A stretch of 64,000 nt of DNA from Phytophthora colocasiae (taxonomy: Eukaryota; Oomycota; Peronosporomycetes; Peronosporales; Peronosporaceae): contig JAGKQI010000098.1 in the NCBI GenBank assembly GCA_018806915.1, positions 4,030,001 to 4,094,000 on the forward strand. Reading direction: 5' to 3'. Under the pieces are notes generated by a model. It saw only the letters and a list, made by a program, of their open reading frames with translations. It had not been told where the DNA came from and did no database searches. The translations under genes were made by a program, and so were the position numbers. Shown piece by piece: positions 58,557 through 64,000 of the stretch (position 1 is the stretch's first letter; every line of letters starts with the position of its first letter).

Positions 58557-60203
58557 ATGGAAGTGCAGGACCCCGACGAGTCTTTGTCTGGCGCGGCGCC
58601 TCGGCCGACGGCGGCAACTCGGGTGTCTCCAACATCTCGCTCTACCATCAACAGACGCCAGCGCAGCAGTAGCCTGGACAATGAGCGCTCGTGGCGGCCG
58701 GCGAGCGGCTTCGCGTCCAAGCACCAGGCCGAGATGGAGGCCAAACGCCAGTACAGGGAGCGCCAGTTGCAGCGGGCTCACCAGATACAGCAACTGCAGG
58801 AGGAGAAAAAGAGGCGCGAGGCGGAGTTGGCTAAGGGTCCCAAGCCCAACGACCACGTGATCGTGGAAGAGGGCGAGTGGAAAACCGTGGTGTCACACGG
58901 CCGCCGAGCTCGGAGCGACCGTCGAACGGTGCAGGCAACCACCGGTATCCTCCTTCCGATGCCTCCGGGCCCTCCTTCTCTTGGGATTAGTCACTCGATG
59001 GACGGATCATTAATGTTTGCTGCGATGAGCTCAGGACGTTCCCTAAGTCAGGACGAGATGGAAACTGCCGATGTAGCGAGAAGGAAGCGAAGACAGCAAC
59101 TGAAAAGGAGGCAAAAGACTCCTTCCCAGCGTGCAGAGGCGAAGCTGGAGACGGCGAATGGAGTTCCACACCCGTCGCTGTTAGGTGAGGTGATGTTTGC
59201 ACGACGCAGTAGTTTACAGAGGCTGGCGGACAAAATTCACGCGGATGATGCAGTGGCAGCACATAATGGAAGGCACACAGATGGGAACGCGCAGCTCCGC
59301 AACCCCACAGGTGCGACAAATTCACCTGAAGTCGGTACGAAAAAGACGTCGTCCATGAGCAAAAATCATGGCGGCACAAAGACGCATTATCACAACGAGA
59401 GTGCTGATTCAAGTCCTCGCGGGCATGCACATCAAAACAATCGCGCAAATCGACGGTCTTGCTCAAGATTAGACTCACCGCGATCGCCTCGATCGGGATC
59501 GGATTCGCATGGGTCACCCCGCCCCAAAAAGTGCGGGGATAAGCGCGATTTTTTCTTCCGGAACTTGGATTATGCCCTTCGCAACCAGCTCCAAGTGGAC
59601 GAGGTTGCAGAGTTTAGTGTGACGGACTTCGAGATGGCTACCAAGATTTCTCAATTCGTGTTGGATCTATTTGCTCTACCCAAGGATACTAGAACGTCGG
59701 AGAGCAATGACGAGGGCCACGAGAACGAAAGTATGACCACGAAAGAGCGCGAAAAGTTCGAGCTGGTTGTGACGGACGGCACCGCATGTGTCGGAGGCAA
59801 CGTGCTGTCGTTCTGCGATTTCTTCACGCACGTGAATGCCATCGAGAATGACCCGACACGCGTGAAAATGTTGCGTCATAACGTGCGGGTTCTCCAGAAG
59901 ACAAACGCAAGGTGTATTCACGCAAACTACTTGGACGTAATGCTGGAACTAGAGCAGGACGTGGTGTTTTTGGATCCGCCATGGGGAGGACCGGAGTACA
60001 AGGATCTGGACAAGGTGGATCTTTTTCTTGGAGGATTACCACTACATGAGATCTGTACGCGGCTCCAGGATAGTGCCAAGTGCGTCGTCTTGAAAGTGCC
60101 AAGCAATTTTGACGACGCAAAGTTTTCGCAGCATGTACCTGGTAAAGTACTGATCCGCCGTGACCTCAAGAAGATGCACCTTGTACTGCTTGATTTTCGG
60201 TAG
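58557..60203 (+). CDS. TGS1: Trimethylguanosine synthase (snRNA/snoRNA cap hypermethylase)
   Basis: 548 residues from the first ATG. The C-terminal about 210 residues are the TGS1 methyltransferase: DFFFRNLDYALRNQLQVDEV, the SAM-binding VVTDGTACVGGNVLSF (about 405), NAIENDPTRVKMLRHNVRVL, and the catalytic DPPWGGPEY (about 473) whose Trp stacks on the m7G cap. The enzyme converts m7G caps of sn/snoRNAs to 2,2,7-trimethylguanosine in the nucleus and Cajal-body-like sites. The N-terminal about 335 residues are a disordered, Ser/Arg-rich extension with a coiled-coil-like basic segment (about 58-95, rich in Gln/Arg/Glu) and no recognised domain. Confidence 0.94.
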   Translation: MEVQDPDESLSGAAPRPTAATRVSPTSRSTINRRQRSSSLDNERSWRPASGFASKHQAEMEAKRQYRERQLQRAHQIQQLQEEKKRREAELAKGPKPNDHVIVEEGEWKTVVSHGRRARSDRRTVQATTGILLPMPPGPPSLGISHSMDGSLMFAAMSSGRSLSQDEMETADVARRKRRQQLKRRQKTPSQRAEAKLETANGVPHPSLLGEVMFARRSSLQRLADKIHADDAVAAHNGRHTDGNAQLRNPTGATNSPEVGTKKTSSMSKNHGGTKTHYHNESADSSPRGHAHQNNRANRRSCSRLDSPRSPRSGSDSHGSPRPKKCGDKRDFFFRNLDYALRNQLQVDEVAEFSVTDFEMATKISQFVLDLFALPKDTRTSESNDEGHENESMTTKEREKFELVVTDGTACVGGNVLSFCDFFTHVNAIENDPTRVKMLRHNVRVLQKTNARCIHANYLDVMLELEQDVVFLDPPWGGPEYKDLDKVDLFLGGLPLHEICTRLQDSAKCVVLKVPSNFDDAKFSQHVPGKVLIRRDLKKMHLVLLDFR

Positions 60204-60479
60204 TGGTGATACATGTAGCTACAATTTGTTCATACAGTACCGAAATTGACAAGTTGAAGAGCTCTTCAACTGTGATGTACACCACACATTTTCGTACTTA
60301 CCACGTAACTAATTTTACGCGCCTTCTTGACCAACGCTGCCATACATAAATCGGCACATCGGCAGGAGGAAGGAGGAGGAGAAACCCTCTCGCTCTCTCT
60401 CCGCTCTTGCTGCTGGGTTCAAGGCCTCCCCGCTCAGCTACTTCACAAGCGACCACAAAGACAGGGACCTTCACTCTTC

Positions 60480-63400
60480 ATGTCGTTCGGTGGGTTCGGC
60501 AGCACCAGCACGCCTGCAAGCGGCGGGTTCGGCGGGTTCGGGTCAGGCGGCACCAGCGGCGGCTTCGGCAGCTCTGCAGCTGCGTCTCCCTTCGGCGGAG
60601 GTGCAGCCACTGGCGGCTTCGGTTCCGGTGCGTCAACTTTCGGCGCGGGGGCGGCTAAATCTGCTTTCGGGGGCTTCGGAGCCGCGGCGCCAGCCACAGG
60701 CGGCGGATTCGGCACTCAACAAACGACCACGACGGGTTTTGGCGGCTTCGGAGCGACGGCGGCGCCTACCACGGGTTTCGGCGCGGCAGCCCCAGCGACG
60801 ACCTCAGGATTCGGCGCCGCGTCGGCATTTGGTGGTGGCGCAACTCCCGGCGGCTTCGGATCTTCTGGCACATCCGCTTTCGGAGCCAGCACCCCTTTCG
60901 GGGCCAAGCCAGCGGCGAGTTCCAGCCCTTTTGGAGCTGCAAGCACATTTGGCGGTGGTGCAGGCACTTCAAGCAACTTTGGAGGTGCAGCCACGACAGG
61001 AGGCTTTGGTACGCCCGCGCCTGCTAGCGGCGGCATGTTTGGCAACACGTCAGGAGGATTCGGAGCCTCAGCAGCCAAGAGTCCGTTCGGAGCGACATCT
61101 ACAGCCACAACGGGAGGCTTTGGCTCCCAGCCGACGGGCACGACAGGCTTCGGGGGATTTGGCGCACAACCAGCAGCAGCTCCTGCAACTGGACAGGTAC
61201 AGGTTGGCACGGGACAACCAGCCTATCAGCCTACGCGTGAGATGGAACCATCAGGAACGGGTGGCACGGCTAACTACGTCTCTATCTCACGTATGCCTGC
61301 GTACTCACACAAGTCCACAGAGGAGCTTCGTTACGAAGACTATTTGAAGCGTACAAACCCTGCAGCGGCCCAGGCTGCAGCTACGCAGAATGCCCCAGCA
61401 CCTGGTGCTACGACTGGGGGAACAGGAGCTTTTGGTGGCTTCGGTTCGCAACCAACCACAAGTTCGGCTTTTGGCACAACTGGGGGCTTCGGCACCAACC
61501 AACCTTCGGCATTTGGCGCAACGTCTACTACTGGAGGCTTCGGATCGTCAGCTTTTGGCTCCACGACGACAGCGCCGACGACCGGCGGTTTCGGTGGATT
61601 TGGATCACAGCCTGCAGCCCCGGCTACAAGTGGTGGCGTGTTTGGGAATACTGCTGCCCGTCCAACTACAGGTGCATTCGGCGCACCAGCTACAAGCAGT
61701 GCATTTGGAGCTACACCCGGTGCCACCTCAGCTTTCGGAGCGCCTGCCACTGGCGGCGGTTTTGGAGCTACGACTGGTGGATTTGGTAGCAGCTTTGGCG
61801 CAGCACCAGCAGCACAACCTCAGACTGGTGGGTTTGGAGGTTTTGGTACCGCCACCCCAGCTGCGTCATCTGGCTTTGGTGCCTCAGCATTTGGCAAACC
61901 GGCAGCGTCCGGAGGTTTTGGAAGCTTTGGGGCCACAGCGACTCCTGCAGCGGCACCAGCTACGGGCGGTTTTGGATTTGGCGCGGCCCAGCCACAAACA
62001 GGTGCTACAACTTCCCTCTTTGGTGGAGCTCCTGCTGCAGCTCCTGCTTCTACAGGTTTTTCGTTCGGTGCGACCGCACCAAAGCCTGCCACGACGGGAG
62101 GCTTTGGCTTTGGTTCAACTGGTGGTACTAGTGCGTTCGGAAGCACTACGGGCAGTGCTTTTGGAGCGGCGACTCCCAGTGCTTTTGGTGCTGCCCCAGC
62201 ACAACCAACGGCAGGCGCGACATCTCTCTTTGGGTCTACTACTGGAGCTACTGGCTCAACCGGCGGTTTCGGGTTTGGAGCCACACCGTCCACCACGCCT
62301 GGTGCAGGAACCAGTTTGTTTGGAGCAGCCAAGCCTGCAACAACCAGTCTTTTTGGGTCAACGGCAGGTAGTACTACCACAGGGGGACTCTTCAGCAACA
62401 CTGCGGGAGCAGGAGGTTCGTCTCTTTTTGGAGGAACTAACACGGCTGCCAACACTGGCACAACTGGATTTGGCTTCGGTACTGGTGGTGGTTTTGGAAG
62501 CACTACTACCGGTGGCTTCGGCGGCTTTGGAGCTGCAGCAACCCCGGCTGCTCCAACGGGAGGCTTTGGCGCAACAGGTAGTTTGTTCGGACAGGCGCAG
62601 CAACCAGCCCAGACAGCCGCCGCACAACCACAGAATTTGGTAGCAGCTCCTGACGTGAACCCATATGGCGCTGGATCGTTTGGTGCCGGCCTTGTTGAAC
62701 AGAATGTGAAGGCAGCGTTGGATCTTCAGTCAATCAAGACAGGTTCAAGCGCGTCTTCTCGTCTGACTACCTTCGCAGATGATGTAGGCCTCCCTAGAGG
62801 ACCATTGGATCCGCCTTTAGTAACGCGTCGCCAAACCGTGAGCAATCGCCACGCCATCCCGGTTTCCTTCATTCGTGGCTCGTTCAAGGGATCCAGGAGT
62901 CGATTTTCAACGTTTACGTCTCCGTCGCTGCCGTCTGCTCTTTCCAGCGGCGTGCGGGCAAAGTCAGAATCCAGCAACAGTGGCAAGAACGATGAATTCA
63001 AGTTTACGTCCTCGCTCTTCCGCAACTCAGTGACGAAGAAACTGGTGATCAACAAGGGTGACAAAAACTCGGGCCGAGGCAACAGAACTAATTCACATGT
63101 GTCCGTTGTTCCCCTTACTGATAATGACTACGTCGACCTCCACGAGATCGGAAGTGCTCATACCCGGTTGCTGAAGCCAAGTGACGACGGCAAGTATAGC
63201 ATCAGCTTTTGCAACCAGACGAACAAAAAATCGTTTTCACTGCGTCTGTACCCGAACCAAACGGTGAAACAAGCCAGATCTGAAGTGAAGCAGTTACTGC
63301 GTGAAAGCAGTGCGTCGGCGGTATCCTCAATCCTTGACATCGAGTTGGTTTTGAGAGGCCGAATTGTGCATGACAACAGTACCATTGACGAGCTGCAGTT

Positions 63401-64000
63401 AAAGGAATTGGACTCCATTGATGTTGTCGTCATTGAAAACCCAGCCGAGAACAAAGAGCATGAAGCCCAAAGTACCTCAGTTTCTTCTTTGGCCAAGAAA
63501 CCTGATGCCCAGCCTAATGAAGAGGCAGTTCCACCCAAGCGTTTCATGACATATGATGAGTATTTGGCTTCGGCCAGTCACGATGAAGATGATCTGTTTA
63601 AGGACACCGAGGCGAATCGTACTAGCAGTGTGTCTCCTGCGTCATCTTCTTGTCCCATATTGAAGAACAAGGACTACTATACTATCCCATCGTACGAGCG
63701 TCTGCAGGCTATGGCCGACCATGAGTTGTCACAAGTGGAAAAGTTCACGGTTGGCTGCCGCGGGTTGGGTGCTGTGGAGTGGATTGGCAAGACCGATGTG
63801 CGTGATCTTGACCTTGACGAACTGGTGTACTTTGAGAAAAAGGAGGTGATTGTTTACAAGGACGACACGAAGAAACATGAGCTTGGCAAGGGTTTGAATA
63901 AGCCTGCTGTTGTTGAACTTCTGGGTATATTCCCTCCTCGCAAGTCGGCTTCTCCTGAGAAGTACAAGGAACGTGTGAAGCAGCGAACCCAAGATATTGG
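60480..64000 (+). CDS. NUP98: NUP98 (NUP98-96 type) nucleoporin, partial (C-terminus outside window)
   Basis: The frame is open from ATG 60480 to the window end (1173 codons), with no stop. Residues 1-about 730 are FG/GLFG-type repeats (GFG, FGGFG, SAFG, SLFG) of the pore permeability barrier. They are interrupted at about 264-292 by a GLEBS motif (ANYVSISRMPAYSHKSTEEL, then RYEDYLKR) that binds RAE1/Gle2. Residues about 915-990 form a ubiquitin-like segment (LRLYPNQTVKQARSEVKQLL, later IELVLRGRIVHDNSTIDEL). From about 1059 the autoproteolytic domain begins (NKDYYTIPSYERLQAM, then FTVGCRGLGAVEWIGKTDV); its cleavage site lies beyond the window. Whether NUP96 follows in the same gene cannot be seen. 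Confidence 0.95.
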   Translation, partial: MSFGGFGSTSTPASGGFGGFGSGGTSGGFGSSAAASPFGGGAATGGFGSGASTFGAGAAKSAFGGFGAAAPATGGGFGTQQTTTTGFGGFGATAAPTTGFGAAAPATTSGFGAASAFGGGATPGGFGSSGTSAFGASTPFGAKPAASSSPFGAASTFGGGAGTSSNFGGAATTGGFGTPAPASGGMFGNTSGGFGASAAKSPFGATSTATTGGFGSQPTGTTGFGGFGAQPAAAPATGQVQVGTGQPAYQPTREMEPSGTGGTANYVSISRMPAYSHKSTEELRYEDYLKRTNPAAAQAAATQNAPAPGATTGGTGAFGGFGSQPTTSSAFGTTGGFGTNQPSAFGATSTTGGFGSSAFGSTTTAPTTGGFGGFGSQPAAPATSGGVFGNTAARPTTGAFGAPATSSAFGATPGATSAFGAPATGGGFGATTGGFGSSFGAAPAAQPQTGGFGGFGTATPAASSGFGASAFGKPAASGGFGSFGATATPAAAPATGGFGFGAAQPQTGATTSLFGGAPAAAPASTGFSFGATAPKPATTGGFGFGSTGGTSAFGSTTGSAFGAATPSAFGAAPAQPTAGATSLFGSTTGATGSTGGFGFGATPSTTPGAGTSLFGAAKPATTSLFGSTAGSTTTGGLFSNTAGAGGSSLFGGTNTAANTGTTGFGFGTGGGFGSTTTGGFGGFGAAATPAAPTGGFGATGSLFGQAQQPAQTAAAQPQNLVAAPDVNPYGAGSFGAGLVEQNVKAALDLQSIKTGSSASSRLTTFADDVGLPRGPLDPPLVTRRQTVSNRHAIPVSFIRGSFKGSRSRFSTFTSPSLPSALSSGVRAKSESSNSGKNDEFKFTSSLFRNSVTKKLVINKGDKNSGRGNRTNSHVSVVPLTDNDYVDLHEIGSAHTRLLKPSDDGKYSISFCNQTNKKSFSLRLYPNQTVKQARSEVKQLLRESSASAVSSILDIELVLRGRIVHDNSTIDELQLKELDSIDVVVIENPAENKEHEAQSTSVSSLAKKPDAQPNEEAVPPKRFMTYDEYLASASHDEDDLFKDTEANRTSSVSPASSSCPILKNKDYYTIPSYERLQAMADHELSQVEKFTVGCRGLGAVEWIGKTDVRDLDLDELVYFEKKEVIVYKDDTKKHELGKGLNKPAVVELLGIFPPRKSASPEKYKERVKQRTQDI

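Noticed and set aside
60716..62503. Minus-strand Pro/Ala/Lys-rich open frames
   Set aside because: These are antisense of NUP98 FG repeats, a by-product of repeated GGC-TTC-GG units.
60500..62620. Short-period DNA repetition that could suggest a tandem array or CRISPR-like structure
   Set aside because: The periodicity is irregular and coding (FG repeats); there are no conserved repeats with unique spacers.
60490..62643. Long plus-strand open frames in another phase, rich in Leu/Arg/Gln
   Set aside because: These are out-of-frame readings of the NUP98 FG-repeat region. The correct frame shows FG repeats, GLEBS and the autoproteolytic domain.

Overview
The window is nuclear DNA of an oomycete, most probably Phytophthora or a close relative. 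The evidence is small GT-AG introns (about 60-340 bp, most under 110), short intergenic gaps, TCATTYY-type initiator sequences near several start codons, an HSF-type DNA-binding protein, an oomycete-style bZIP, a Ser/Thr-rich GPI-anchored secreted protein, and a transposon-rich island between compact housekeeping genes. All gene models were read by eye. No alignment or database search was possible, so domain calls rest on visible motifs.

Layout. 0-6 kb: a PH-domain protein running off the left edge (-), ribosomal protein S3a/eS1 (three exons), a small basic protein (two exons), a 61-residue COA3-like cytochrome oxidase assembly factor (two exons, -) and a sphingomyelin-synthase-like enzyme. 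6.5-14.6 kb: a PRRC2/MOS1-like RNA-associated protein, an HSF-type factor, a Myb/SANT-like protein (-) and a PP2C phosphatase. 14.9-23.4 kb: a giant two-exon gene for a 2809-residue channel with four CNG-channel repeats in one chain. 23.6-25.1 kb: a GPI-anchored secreted protein (-).

25.1-36.7 kb is a gene-poor transposon island. It holds decayed frames, a diverged repeat present as two direct copies about 8 kb apart, a pogo/Tc5-like remnant next to a 5'-truncated LINE, and a GIY-YIG-like gene. It also holds a complete Mutator-like element of 4460 bp with a perfect 9-bp target duplication, inverted termini and a four-exon transposase-Ulp1 fusion gene.

36.7-64 kb is dense again: a UPF0390-like small protein, a PXA-FYVE-PX-Nexin_C sorting nexin (-), mitochondrial ribosomal protein L3, a protein with an H2A-like fold, an H2B-like fold and a SUMO-like domain, a mitochondrial HAD phosphatase, a kinase-zinc finger-PP2C fusion (-), a PH-B56 (PP2A regulatory) fusion (-), a bZIP, an MFS sugar transporter (-), trimethylguanosine synthase, and a NUP98 gene running off the right edge.

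The host genes do not form one pathway. Recurrent themes are unusual domain fusions (kinase+phosphatase, PH+B56, FYVE+sorting nexin, UBL+NUP98, H2A-like+H2B-like) and phospho-signalling (two PP2Cs, one kinase, one PP2A subunit). The strongest candidates for something unusual are the four-repeat CNG channel, the H2A/H2B-like doublet, and the MULE whose AATCCTG motif sits only in its subterminal regions and in all three introns of its transposase.
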